This document shows, in pieces, positions 33,762 through 42,407 of a stretch of 64,000 nucleotides of DNA. The notes under the pieces were generated by a model. That model was not told the origin of the DNA and made no database searches. It saw only the letters and a program-made list of their open reading frames with translations. How positions within the stretch are numbered: the first letter of the stretch is position 1; every line of letters starts with the position of its first letter. The DNA is from Nitrososphaeria archaeon. Lineage in GTDB: Archaea > Thermoproteota > Nitrososphaeria > Nitrososphaerales > JAAOZN01. Where the stretch lies: NCBI GenBank assembly GCA_029775855.1, contig JARVJZ010000002.1, positions 159,800 to 223,799 of the forward strand, read 5' to 3'. Made by a program: the position numbers and the translations under genes.

Positions 33762-35063
33762 TTACGGTCTCTCTATTACCATAGCCATTCCTTGACCGCC
33801 ACCTATACACATAGTCACCAAACCTCGTCTAACACCTAGCTGCTTCATCTCATGAAGCAGTGTAACCACTTGCCTAGTTCCAGTAGCGCCGATCGGATGA
33901 CCCAAGGCTATGCCACTTCCACGTGGATTGGTCTTCTCAAGATCGAATCCAAGTTCTCTAATGCAAGCTATAGCTTGTGCGGCGAATGCTTCATTCAACT
34001 CCACTATATCAAGATCCTTAACTTCGAGTCCAGCTTTGGCTAAAGCCTTTCTCACAGCTGGTATCGGGCCTAAGCCCATGTATGCTGGATCTACTCCTCC
34101 TGAAGCGTAGGATTTGACGACGCCTAAGATCTTTTGGCCTAGCTCTTCAGCCTTCTCTCTGCTCATCAGCACAACGGCTGCTGCGGCGTCGTTTATTCCA
34201 GATGAGTTGCCAGCTGTGACTGTGCCATCTTTCTTGAATACTGGGGGTAGTGCAGCCATCTTCTCTAAGCTTGTTTCCATGGGGCGTTCGTCTGTGTCGA
34301 ATATTATTGGTGGACCTTTTCTTTGAGGTATTTCTACTGGGACGATTTCTTCTTTAAACAACCCTTCTTTTATCGCTGCTCTAGCTCTTTGGTGGCTTAG
34401 AAAGCCGATCTTATCCTGCTCCTCTCTCGTTATGCCATATTTTGCAACTATATTTTCTGCCGTATACCCCATGTGGTATCCGTAGAAGATTTCCCATAAA
34501 CCGTCGTAGACCATAACATCTATGATCTGACCGTAAGCATTCACATCCATCCTATACCCCCATCTAGCCTTAGGGAGGGCGTAGGGTGCGTTGCTCATGC
34601 TTTCGAATCCCCCAGCTACCACTACTTCTGCTTCACCAGCTGCGATAGCTTGGGCTGCTAACGCGATGGACTTTAAGCCTGAACCGCAGACTTTATTCAC
34701 GGTGAAAGCTGGTGTTTCTTTAGGTATTCCAGCGTAGATCATGGCTTGTCTAGCTGGATTCTGACCTTGGCACGCCTGTATTACATTCCCCATGATCACT
34801 TCATCTATTTGAATTGGTGTTGCGTCTTCGCTCCAGTTGTAATACTGTTTTTCAAGCTCTATTAACCCAACACCTTTAAAGACGCTTGGAGCTAAACCTT
34901 GAGTGCTTTCGCTTACTATAGGCTTAAGGTGAGCACGCTCTAAGGCGGTGTGTATAACTATAGCGCCGAGCTTGCTTAGGGGTACATCCTTTAAAGAACC
35001 GCCGAAGTTTCCTATAGCTGTCCTTGCAGCTCCGGTGATAACTACTTCAGTCAAACTATTCAC
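33762..35063 (-). CDS. acetyl-CoA C-acyltransferase (thiolase)
   Basis: A 433-residue thiolase: acylation Cys in VNKVCGSGLKSIALAAQ, NEAFAAQA, GSGIALGHPIGATGTRQ, and the C-terminal CIGGGQGMAMVIE. Family members are usually 390-400 residues; here ~35 extra residues near 50-85 make the N-terminal domain longer. With the adjacent 3-hydroxyacyl-CoA dehydrogenase it supports beta-oxidation or the reverse, or the end of a hydroxybutyrate route; no other genes of those routes are in the window. Confidence 0.93.
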   Translation of the reverse strand: MNSLTEVVITGAARTAIGNFGGSLKDVPLSKLGAIVIHTALERAHLKPIVSESTQGLAPSVFKGVGLIELEKQYYNWSEDATPIQIDEVIMGNVIQACQGQNPARQAMIYAGIPKETPAFTVNKVCGSGLKSIALAAQAIAAGEAEVVVAGGFESMSNAPYALPKARWGYRMDVNAYGQIIDVMVYDGLWEIFYGYHMGYTAENIVAKYGITREEQDKIGFLSHQRARAAIKEGLFKEEIVPVEIPQRKGPPIIFDTDERPMETSLEKMAALPPVFKKDGTVTAGNSSGINDAAAAVVLMSREKAEELGQKILGVVKSYASGGVDPAYMGLGPIPAVRKALAKAGLEVKDLDIVELNEAFAAQAIACIRELGFDLEKTNPRGSGIALGHPIGATGTRQVVTLLHEMKQLGVRRGLVTMCIGGGQGMAMVIERP

Positions 35064-35159
35064 CTAAGCTGGCTTTGATAGTTGTTGTATAAAAGCCAAA
35101 CGGATGAACCTCTAAGCTTGGGGCAATCCTTAAATCTTTTGAACCATTATCAGGCATAG

Positions 35160-36755
35160 TTGTTTGATATAATTATAAAGAATGGAATTATAGTGGATGG
35201 CTCTGGTAATCCTTGGTTTAAATCCGATTTAGCGTTAAAGGGCGGGCGGATAGCATCTATAAGCAGAGCCTTCACAGAAAAGGCGGATAAGGTAATAGAT
35301 GCGGATGGGCTTATAGTGGCGCCAGGCTTCATAGATATTCATTCGCATTCAGATTCTTGCTTGATATTTGACGGAAGCGCTCAGAGCAAGGTTAGGCAAG
35401 GTGTCACTACAGAAGTTGTTGGGAATTGCGGTATGTCAGCAGCGCCGCTTTCAAAAGAGCAGAAAGATGAAATTAAAAGACAACCTTCTTTCCTCTTACC
35501 TCCTGGCTTGACCATTGATTTCTCTTGGAGCAGTATATCTGAATATTTGGAGACCTTGGAGAAGAAGGGTATAAGTGTGAATGTAGCAATACTCGCAGGA
35601 CACAGCAACCTTAGAATCTGGTGCATGGGGTATAGTGATGATAAACCAACTAGAAGCCAGATGCAAGAAATGAAAGATCTGCTGGAGCAGTCGATAAAAG
35701 AAGGAGCCTTCGGCTTCTCAACAGGGTTAGTCTACCCTCCGAGCGGATACGCCTCTACAGATGAATTAGTTGAGTTGGCTAAGAGTGCCGCTAAATGTGG
35801 AGGCATACATACTTCACATATTAGAAACGAGGGTGCAGCTGTGCTAGATGCTGTAAAAGAGATCATAGAGATCTCTAGGGCAAGCGGGGTGGCTGCAGAG
35901 ATTTCACACATAAAGTCTCAGCCGCCAGAATTCTGGGGTCATGTTGCTGGTATACTTGGGTTAATAGAAGGAGCGAGAAGGTCTGGTCTTGATATAACTT
36001 GTGATGTATACCCGTATACAGCTGGAAGCACCTACCTCAGCGCAGTCGTTGTACCCCTTTGGGCTATGGAAGGTGGGGTTAAAATGTTGGTTGAGAGACT
36101 TAAAGACAGCACGCTTAAAGATAAGATAAAGGAGGACTCTCTTAGAAGACGCTACTACCGAAAAGAAGACTGTGACAGAATATACATATCAGCATCGACC
36201 GTGTTTAAAGAATATGAAGGCAGAAGCATAGGCGAATTGGCCAGAGTCGCTGGCGAAGACCCAATGGATTTTATGCTGAACCTCTTAGAAGAAGACCCTA
36301 CAATCCATGTTGTTTTAGACTTCATGGATGAAAACGAAGTTAAATACGCTATTAAGCATCCTTTAACGATGGTGGGCTCAGACGGCTACGCTCTAAACGC
36401 AGAAGGACCTTTAAGCGTCGGTAAGCCCCATCCAAGAAACTATGGCACATTCCCAAGGGTGCTGCGGAAATATGTTAGGGAGGAGGCGTTGATAAGGCTA
36501 GAAGAGGGCATAAGGAAGATGACCTCATACCCGGCGCAAAGGCTTGGGTTGCGGGATAGAGGTAAGATAGCGGTGGGCTTCTGGGCTGACTTGACAATAT
36601 TCAACTTTGCGCGAGTCGAAGATAAAGCCACATACGCAAACCCGCATCAATACCCTAAAGGTATAGAGTATGTGTTGGTTAATGGTGTGCCTGTAATAGA
36701 AGAGGGTGAGCATACTGGCGCTAGAGCTGGAAAAGCGCTTAGACATAACCCCTAA
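35160..36755 (+). CDS. N-acyl-D-amino-acid deacylase (D-aminoacylase)
   Basis: A 531-residue metal-dependent amidohydrolase: N-terminal strand domain (IIKNGIIVDGSGNPWFKSDLALKGGRI), metal motif PGFIDIHSHSD, GVTTEVVGNCGMS, HTSHIRNEG, and C-terminal GKIAVGFWADLTIFN. It hydrolyses N-acyl-D-amino acids; some relatives process N-acylated peptides or dihydropyrimidine-like rings. TTG start. It suits an organism using peptides and amino acids. A hairpin lies after its stop. Confidence 0.88.
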   Translation: MFDIIIKNGIIVDGSGNPWFKSDLALKGGRIASISRAFTEKADKVIDADGLIVAPGFIDIHSHSDSCLIFDGSAQSKVRQGVTTEVVGNCGMSAAPLSKEQKDEIKRQPSFLLPPGLTIDFSWSSISEYLETLEKKGISVNVAILAGHSNLRIWCMGYSDDKPTRSQMQEMKDLLEQSIKEGAFGFSTGLVYPPSGYASTDELVELAKSAAKCGGIHTSHIRNEGAAVLDAVKEIIEISRASGVAAEISHIKSQPPEFWGHVAGILGLIEGARRSGLDITCDVYPYTAGSTYLSAVVVPLWAMEGGVKMLVERLKDSTLKDKIKEDSLRRRYYRKEDCDRIYISASTVFKEYEGRSIGELARVAGEDPMDFMLNLLEEDPTIHVVLDFMDENEVKYAIKHPLTMVGSDGYALNAEGPLSVGKPHPRNYGTFPRVLRKYVREEALIRLEEGIRKMTSYPAQRLGLRDRGKIAVGFWADLTIFNFARVEDKATYANPHQYPKGIEYVLVNGVPVIEEGEHTGARAGKALRHNP

Positions 36756-36763
36756 AAAATAAA

Positions 36764-36797
36764 AGATGAAGGGCGAAAGCCCGTAAATCTATCATCT
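36764..36797. terminator. bidirectional hairpin between convergent genes
   Basis: GGGCGAAAGCCC (36771-36782) is a 4-bp stem with a GNRA-type loop. An outer AGATGA (36764-36769) and TCATCT (36792-36797) can also pair. It lies between the convergent stops of the deacylase and the capsid operon, so it could terminate either transcript. Confidence 0.4.
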
Positions 36798-36993
36798 ATC
36801 TAAGACCTTTCTCTCTGCTCCAAAGAACCCATTGCTTTAAGGCTTCGTTCACGATTTGGCTGAACGAGGGTATCCTCTCACCTTTCTCATTAGCTTCTTT
36901 AACCCTGCTACGCCAAATTTCTTCAAGAATCTCCGCAACATCGCTGTCAACACTAAATGGACCGATTTTACTCTTAGTGGGGGGCGTGTCCAC
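36796..36993 (-). CDS. small ribbon-helix-helix-like protein (last gene of capsid operon)
   Basis: A 65-residue protein: a short N-terminal strand-like segment (IGPFSVDSDVAEILEEIW) and a C-terminal helix (SFSQIVNEALKQWV), the layout of ribbon-helix-helix proteins. It is 13 bp behind the major capsid gene on the same strand. It may regulate the operon. The assignment is by pattern only. Confidence 0.55.
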   Translation of the reverse strand: MDTPPTKSKIGPFSVDSDVAEILEEIWRSRVKEANEKGERIPSFSQIVNEALKQWVLWSREKGLR

Positions 36994-37005
36994 ACACCCC
37001 TTCGG

Positions 37006-37962
37006 TTAGGCTGAGGTTATCTTTCCGATGGCAAGTGGGTCTATGGTAGCGTAGTTCCATCTCGCAGTCGCCGGCACATGCACAAGATCATTTATAGGGT
37101 CATCAACTTCTTCAATGGTGTAGTCCCTACGCACAAAGAGAGCTCCAGCAAACCTTGTGGAGACCATAAGCGCTGTTCCTTGGGGAACAAGAGACGAGAC
37201 TATGATCTTTAATCCTGGTAGGTAGGCTATTGGGTTGCCTGGTTTAAATTCTTGGGCTGAGAATGCGATAAGGTTCTGTATTGCTGTATCTTTTAGAAGA
37301 TCGCTGTATTCGGAAGGGTTGACTGCTAGTACATCTGGTTCTCTGTCGTTCGCAGCCATTGTGCTCCACATAGATGCTATATCGTTGAATTTGAGTTGTC
37401 CGCTTGTCTGAGCATTGGCTTGGTTTTCGGCATCTTCAATAAGTTTTGTTATTATGTATTTGCTTTCGAATTTTGCTAGGGCTCTACCTAGTTCAGCCAG
37501 TTGTCTGTCTACTACATCCCACTCTGCGTCTTCTACCATATCTCTGCTTATAACAGCTCGACCTCCACTCTTCCTAGCGGTTATGGTGACAAAGCTGTAT
37601 TGCTCTTCGGTTATAGGCAGCTCACCAGATTCTGCGACCCAATCTACTGAAGCAGCTGCTGCTTTGGGTATCTTTATGCTAGGAGCATCTTTAGTCAAAA
37701 CTACGCATAGCTGCCTTCCTATTAAGTTTGGTATAGCTGCATCCCAGACTTGCGCAAGCACGCTTGCTACTATTGCTGTGTCGCTTGAAAGGACGGTTTC
37801 GCTAAGTTTTAGCACACCTATCCTCTCTTTTAGGTCTCTTAACATTTCGGTGCATAGCCTTCCTCCTCTTACTATCGGTTTGTCTGCGCCTAAGGTTTCA
37901 TTCAATCTATGTAAGGCTGGTGATTCTATGTCTTTACCCTTCAACCAAGAAACCTTCTCCAA
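37006..37962 (-). CDS. HK97-fold major capsid protein
   Basis: A 318-residue protein of the HK97 capsid type: helical N-terminal arm, then AVISRDMVEDAEWDVVDRQLAELGRALAKFE (spine helix), AVNPSEYSDLL, GLKIIVSSLVPQGTALMV and the C-terminal beta strand segment. It would build the shell of a tailed virus-type head. The upstream decoration, protease and portal genes on the same strand support this over an encapsulin. The reading frame is complete, without frameshift. Confidence 0.8.
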   Translation of the reverse strand: MEKVSWLKGKDIESPALHRLNETLGADKPIVRGGRLCTEMLRDLKERIGVLKLSETVLSSDTAIVASVLAQVWDAAIPNLIGRQLCVVLTKDAPSIKIPKAAAASVDWVAESGELPITEEQYSFVTITARKSGGRAVISRDMVEDAEWDVVDRQLAELGRALAKFESKYIITKLIEDAENQANAQTSGQLKFNDIASMWSTMAANDREPDVLAVNPSEYSDLLKDTAIQNLIAFSAQEFKPGNPIAYLPGLKIIVSSLVPQGTALMVSTRFAGALFVRRDYTIEEVDDPINDLVHVPATARWNYATIDPLAIGKITSA

Positions 37963-37968
37963 CCACCT

Positions 37969-38412
37969 TCACCTCAGCAAGATGAGTATCTTGTCGCCTT
38001 CTTCTGCTGATTGTAAGGCTATGCCAGCGCGCTTAGCGTAGTAGATAGTGTATGTTGCTGTGCCTCCTTCATTTACTGCTTGATCCCCTAACGCTACTGC
38101 TTTCCCGTTGTTGTCAGAGCAGACTGCTTGCCCAGCAACTATTGTGCCTCCAGCTTCAACCTTCACGATACCAGCTATAGCCACTGGCACCATGCTTCCT
38201 TCTTCTGCATCGCTAAGAGCGACACCTATCACACCGTAGTCTACTGCTGTGGCTTGTCTTACTAGCGGTGGAGGGCCGTCTGCTGCTAGTTTAACAAAGA
38301 GGTTCTTTGATATAGGTGCTGCTGCTTTGAATATTGACGCAACGGCAGAGCCGCCGAAGTCGTGAACGATTCCGCTGCTGCCAAGCCATTTGTCTACCAA
38401 CCATAAGTTCAC
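37969..38412 (-). CDS. capsid decoration-like protein (DUF2190 type)
   Basis: A 147-residue, Gly/Ala/Val-rich beta protein. Segments such as VDYGVIGVALSDAEEGSMVPVAIAGIVKVEAGGTI and GGTATYTIYYAKRAGIALQSAEEGDKILI match the DUF2190-type proteins that decorate HK97-fold capsids. It lies 7 bp before the major capsid gene, as in many head gene clusters. Confidence 0.7.
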   Translation of the reverse strand: MNLWLVDKWLGSSGIVHDFGGSAVASIFKAAAPISKNLFVKLAADGPPPLVRQATAVDYGVIGVALSDAEEGSMVPVAIAGIVKVEAGGTIVAGQAVCSDNNGKAVALGDQAVNEGGTATYTIYYAKRAGIALQSAEEGDKILILLR

Positions 38413-38442
38413 CTCGCAAACCTTCCCTCCTTACATACTTCA

Positions 38443-39444
38443 TCAGTCTCCGAGGAGGGTGCGGAGACTTGGTATGCCGGAGATTTGTTTGCTCTGTGCC
38501 TCCCTGGGTGAGGCTACTATGCCTTTCCCTTGATGCGCATTTGACTCATTACCTTCACTTAGTTTGCGTTCAAGTTTCTCTACACGCTTTAGAATGTCTT
38601 TAAGCTGCTGCTCCCAGCTTTCAGCCTCTTTTGCTTCTTGCAATCCAGCTACTCCGGTTTTGCTGGATTGTTTATTTTTCGTCTTAATTTCTTCTTGCTT
38701 TATCACCTCTTTGCTGCTTAACCCCCCAAGGTCTAGTCGGCCTTGGGTCTGGGTTGGCACACTTTCGTTTAGTCTTTCGAGTATTGCTACTGAAGTGTTT
38801 GGGTCTCCTGGTTGAGCGTCTTTTGTTAGTAGTAGTATTCCTTCGAAGATTAAGCCTCTTGGTTTTAGTAGGTTGTCTTGGTTTTCGGTATATAGGTAGC
38901 TTGCTTCTATGCTTGCGTGTTGGATTTCTCCTTTTTTGACTAGATTGTAGGTTTCTTCGTTTACTGAGGCTATGCATTCTACTCTTTCATCTTCGTATTC
39001 CGCCCATTCAACTGAGCCTACATGAATCTTGGATGCAGTGTCGTGCGATGAGCCATACCAAACGGGTTTACCTATCAGAGTTCTTGCAGCCTTGATAAGC
39101 TCCTCTTCCAAGTAGAAGTTTTTGTTGAGGGTTGTGCCGGCGTTTAGGGCGACTATCTTTATGTAGCTTTGATTGTCTATGTGCTCTAAGGATTGAAGCC
39201 AGCTGAATGATTCCTTGAGGAAACCTCTTAGGCTGCGTTTATGCCGCTCTTTGACCCATGCTTCCGCTTCACTGATGAGCCAGCCTTTACTTAAATCAAA
39301 TAAGTATGATGATAATTTTAGCTTGCCTGAGCTTCCATCTATATATGCTAGTGCTTTGACACCTAGTTTACTGTCTACATCAAGAATCTTGTTGGCTGCA
39401 GTAGATCTAGCATCGACATCAACCCTAAGATAACCTTCGCTCAT
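38443..39444 (-). CDS. prohead protease fused to scaffold-like coiled coil
   Basis: A 333-residue protein. Residues ~45-225 look like a prohead protease domain: IGKPVWYGSSHDTASKIHVGSVEWAEY with a candidate His, IQHASIEASYLY with a candidate Ser, and PRGLIFEGILLLTKDAQPGDPNTSVAI. Residues ~265-300 are a coiled coil (EQQLKDILKRVEKLERKLSEG), a scaffold-like tail common in fused protease/scaffold proteins of tailed viruses. It overlaps the portal gene by 4 bp. The protease family could be S78-like or a relative; catalytic residues need checking. Confidence 0.65.
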   Translation of the reverse strand: MSEGYLRVDVDARSTAANKILDVDSKLGVKALAYIDGSSGKLKLSSYLFDLSKGWLISEAEAWVKERHKRSLRGFLKESFSWLQSLEHIDNQSYIKIVALNAGTTLNKNFYLEEELIKAARTLIGKPVWYGSSHDTASKIHVGSVEWAEYEDERVECIASVNEETYNLVKKGEIQHASIEASYLYTENQDNLLKPRGLIFEGILLLTKDAQPGDPNTSVAILERLNESVPTQTQGRLDLGGLSSKEVIKQEEIKTKNKQSSKTGVAGLQEAKEAESWEQQLKDILKRVEKLERKLSEGNESNAHQGKGIVASPREAQSKQISGIPSLRTLLGD

Positions 39445-40634
39445 TTAGACTGTGCCTCCTCTGTAAGTTGAAAACCAATTTTTGCAAGTATGCGCCTGAC
39501 TTCATCGACTCTGATGAAACCGAGTTCTCCAGCACGCAGCAGATGCTCAAACTCCACTTTAGGCGGCTCAACTTGACCCCAATTAAGGCGCACAGAAGCC
39601 GCAACTGGGTCGTAGCCTTCTTGCATTACTATTAGTGAGAAGATCTTACGCTCTACTACCCTCTTAATGTATCTCTGGAGTGAGCGGATAAGCCTCTCGA
39701 ACTGCTCCTGCACTACACGAGCGGATGCTTCAGTGTATCCTGGGGTTGTAAAGAGCTTTATTATAGGTGTCTGAAGAGCCTTGATGTATGCGTTTTCAAA
39801 GTATTGCAATATAAAGTCTAGCTTCCCTCTTAGATCTAGAGTTTCTTCTACGATCTTGACATCTTTGTTTACTGCTATGCGCTCACCAGCATCTAGCTTA
39901 CCGATAAGGTTGGCTTGAGTCTGTATCCAACTATCGCTTGCATCTATGAAGACCCAAGCTGATTTGGGTATATAGTGGTGAAGGAGTTTACGGAGGTCAT
40001 CCCTTAACATAGCCTTTATCTTATAGAGTGAAGGAACTACTCTTGTTGTAGAGGAGCCGTCGCTAAATTTGAGGGTGTAGGTTAAGGTTTCAGAAAGAGA
40101 ATGAAGCAGCCCTCTACCGAATGCTTCGCCGTTAACAGGACTCCAACGCCAGTGTATAATCTCTTCTGGTCTGAATTCTACTTTATTTGGTGGTTTATGC
40201 TGCTCTATCTTTAAAACATTGCCATCTAAGCTACGGTAGATTTGCCAAGTGCATCCGATTGGGAGGATCTTCAGATCTTTTAGGTTAGAGGGTGATATTA
40301 ACTCGGTAAAGGAGTTTCCATACGCTACAATCTCTTTTGCGACTTCCAGCAGATAGATGTCTAAGCCTACAGATTCAGCAAATTGATCAACGGCTCTTTT
40401 TGCTTCTTCATAACCTTCTGCACAAGTTGTGTGGAACCCTTGTCCTACTATGGCTTGGGCGTAGAAGTCTACTGCTGCTTTTGCGTCTTCGTCTTTTTTG
40501 TATATTTCGACTAGAGTTGTGAAGGCTGGCTCTGGTGTTTCTGGTGTGGTTGGTGTGGGTATAGTCTTGACTACCCCTTTTTCTTTCAGTAGGTTGTTGA
40601 TCTTATTTTTTATGACCGCTATTTGACTGCTCAT
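39441..40634 (-). CDS. virus-type portal protein
   Basis: A 397-residue HK97-type portal protein: DAKAAVDFYAQAIVGQGF near the N-terminus, GNSFTELISPSNLKDLKILP, then RPEEIIHWRWSPVNGEAFGRGLLHSL, and a long C-terminal helix pair rich in Arg and Glu. The portal forms the dodecamer ring where DNA enters the head. First gene of the operon; the divergent RHH-like gene starts 138 bp upstream. No terminase gene lies next to it. Confidence 0.82.
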   Translation of the reverse strand: MSSQIAVIKNKINNLLKEKGVVKTIPTPTTPETPEPAFTTLVEIYKKDEDAKAAVDFYAQAIVGQGFHTTCAEGYEEAKRAVDQFAESVGLDIYLLEVAKEIVAYGNSFTELISPSNLKDLKILPIGCTWQIYRSLDGNVLKIEQHKPPNKVEFRPEEIIHWRWSPVNGEAFGRGLLHSLSETLTYTLKFSDGSSTTRVVPSLYKIKAMLRDDLRKLLHHYIPKSAWVFIDASDSWIQTQANLIGKLDAGERIAVNKDVKIVEETLDLRGKLDFILQYFENAYIKALQTPIIKLFTTPGYTEASARVVQEQFERLIRSLQRYIKRVVERKIFSLIVMQEGYDPVAASVRLNWGQVEPPKVEFEHLLRAGELGFIRVDEVRRILAKIGFQLTEEAQSK

Positions 40635-40694
40635 CTACGGTCGCTTGATGGTAGGTTTACCAGCTATTTAAGAGTTGCTCTTAAACCTCTTTCA

Positions 40695-40771
40695 ACTGGT
40701 CAATAGACTGGTGTTAAACTAAAAAAGATAAGGTATATATTTAGTTAAACAAGCATCTACATTTGGTCAAT
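40695..40771. promoter_or_regulatory. repeats and TATA box in the divergent capsid-operon promoter
   Basis: ACTGGT occurs at 40695-40700 and 40707-40712. GGTCAAT occurs at 40698-40704 and 40765-40771. TTAAAC occurs at 40681, 40714 and 40745. GTATATATTTA (40733-40743) is the TATA box for the rightward RHH-like gene. Repeated short motifs suggest operator sites for an RHH-type repressor. Confidence 0.4.
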
Positions 40772-40978
40772 ATGCCGGCAAAAGGTAGGAAGGGCATAAC
40801 CATCTACGAAGAAACATTTGAACTATTCAACAGATTCTACGAAGAGCATAGAGAAGAACTAAGGGCAAGAAACATAGCCTCAGTAAGCTCACTTATAATA
40901 GAATGTGCAATAAATGGCTTAGATAAGCTTAGGGATATGCTTGAAGGAGAGAAGAAGGCAAAAGCAGCTAAATCGTAG
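40772..40978 (+). CDS. small ribbon-helix-helix-like protein diverging from the capsid operon
   Basis: A 68-residue basic protein: strand-like KGITIYEETFELFNRF followed by two helices (HREELRARNIASVSSLIIECAINGLDKL). This is the RHH/CopG layout. It diverges from the portal gene and probably controls the shared promoter. The ATG at 40772 fits the TATA box at 40733-40743; the upstream TTG at 40763 is less likely. Confidence 0.6.
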   Translation: MPAKGRKGITIYEETFELFNRFYEEHREELRARNIASVSSLIIECAINGLDKLRDMLEGEKKAKAAKS

Positions 40979-40981
40979 CCC

Positions 40982-41245
40982 TCACTTATCTTGCACATCC
41001 TTTTTCTCTGGAATGCCGAGGCTTAGGCAGATTAGGCTCCTTACTTCGTCTTCGCTTAAACCCGTCTGTTGGCTTATCACTTTAACGATTATCTTGGCGG
41101 CAGCGTCTTCTAGCCTCTTGACTCGCGCATGTAGCATTTTAAGTTCTTCGTTCATCTCTCTTAATCTAATTTCTACTAAATCCCTGAGTGTTAGTAGTTC
41201 TCCGTTTATTCTCCTTAACTCTTCTTCTAACGCTTCTGGATACAT
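40982..41245 (-). CDS. small coiled-coil protein, function unknown
   Basis: An 87-residue protein: residues ~1-52 form a long amphipathic helix (EEELRRINGELLTLRDLVEIRLREMNEELKML pattern), then a short helical domain (VKVISQQTGLSEDEVRSLICLSLG). It is convergent with the RHH-like gene (3 bp apart). It may belong to the capsid-associated region, but this is unproved. Confidence 0.5.
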   Translation of the reverse strand: MYPEALEEELRRINGELLTLRDLVEIRLREMNEELKMLHARVKRLEDAAAKIIVKVISQQTGLSEDEVRSLICLSLGIPEKKDVQDK

Positions 41246-41278
41246 AAGAGTAGTTATGTGATGAGGTTAAAGAAAAGA

Positions 41279-42319
41279 TTAGCGGTCTGTAAAGTATGGT
41301 TTTATTCTCTTACAGAGCGCCTCAGGCGCCTCAAAGACTTCGCTAGAGTTTAACATAAAGGGCAAGCTCCAAACATCATTCAGATAGAGGGGTTTAAGAC
41401 CGGGTCTGGAAGCTATCTCCAAACCGCACCAAAAGTGGTTTGAATCTTCTTGGGCTGAATATAGGCAAGCGTTGAAGGCTCCTATACCTTCGCTGCTATA
41501 GAATTTTAGCGTATTTTCCAATCCTTTCGCTATATGTTGAGTGTCTTCTTCACTTAGATCGCTTATACTTGATTTCCAAGATACAGTTGCTCTAACTTCG
41601 TTCTGCCTGAGAGGTGCATAGGGTAGATACCATTCGACCGAGCCTAGTTTGGCGAGGTATCTTTCGCCAAGATTCTTCTCAATCTCTGTAAGTGTTTGCC
41701 AGAAGCATTTACCTTGCTCCTCAAAGTATCTTCTGCTGCTTGAGATCAGCAGTTTTAGGCGGTTGAAAGGTGTGGTTGAAGCTAAGAGCTGCGCATGCGG
41801 ATGGGCTACTGAGGAGCCAGCGGTCGGAAGGTAGTTAATTACGAAGGCGGAATATTTTACATCTGGATTAACCTTAGATATCTTTTGAAGCATTATCTTT
41901 GCAGCAGATATGGCTTGGCTTAGAATGGAGCTGTTAAACTCACCTAATTTAAGGTCGTGCTTCTTACCTAAAACAATCACAGCATTATACTCAGCGTGAG
42001 CAAATAGGCTTGGGAAAGCGGCTACATCACCTAACCTAAGCAAACCTTCTTCAACAACATCCGCCGGAAAGCGAGCAGCACGAGCTTCTAAATTTTCTTC
42101 ACAGAAGGGGCAGCCTACTTTACTTTCCTCAAAGAAGCGGTTTAATGTATTATCGTCACCGAGAAAGAACTTTTTCACATACTCTGCTCTACCAGGTGTG
42201 ATTAGGGTTGATTCTTCTGTTAGCGGGTCGAATCTGTATTCTATGTGCTGCTCTTCTAGTTCGAAGTTCTTCAAGGGGTTATGTAGCCTAGCTTTTTTAG
42301 TAAATGATTTGAAGCGCAT
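41279..42319 (-). CDS. galT: galactose-1-phosphate uridylyltransferase
   Basis: A 346-residue GalT of the HIT superfamily. The catalytic motif HPHAQ is at residues 173-177, preceded by LPTAGSSV. C70 and C73 (VGCPFCEE) match the zinc-site cysteines. It swaps UDP between glucose-1-P and galactose-1-P. ATG start. It probably serves sugar-nucleotide supply for surface glycans; no other galactose genes are nearby. Confidence 0.9.
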   Translation of the reverse strand: MRFKSFTKKARLHNPLKNFELEEQHIEYRFDPLTEESTLITPGRAEYVKKFFLGDDNTLNRFFEESKVGCPFCEENLEARAARFPADVVEEGLLRLGDVAAFPSLFAHAEYNAVIVLGKKHDLKLGEFNSSILSQAISAAKIMLQKISKVNPDVKYSAFVINYLPTAGSSVAHPHAQLLASTTPFNRLKLLISSSRRYFEEQGKCFWQTLTEIEKNLGERYLAKLGSVEWYLPYAPLRQNEVRATVSWKSSISDLSEEDTQHIAKGLENTLKFYSSEGIGAFNACLYSAQEDSNHFWCGLEIASRPGLKPLYLNDVWSLPFMLNSSEVFEAPEALCKRIKPYFTDR

Positions 42320-42407
42320 CGTTTAAACTTCTTCTTACTTCTGCTTTAAGTATTCTGCTCAACAGTAAGTTTAATTCTCTTAGGGCATATGATGGGGTGA
42401 TAATAGG

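Noticed and set aside
37006-37962. Encapsulin nanocompartment instead of a viral capsid protein
   Set aside because: The portal, protease/scaffold and decoration-like genes next to it point to a virus-type head; encapsulins do not come with a portal.
36756-41278. Integrase, attachment-site repeats or tRNA at the borders of the capsid region
   Set aside because: I looked for direct repeats at both borders and an integrase-like frame and saw none.
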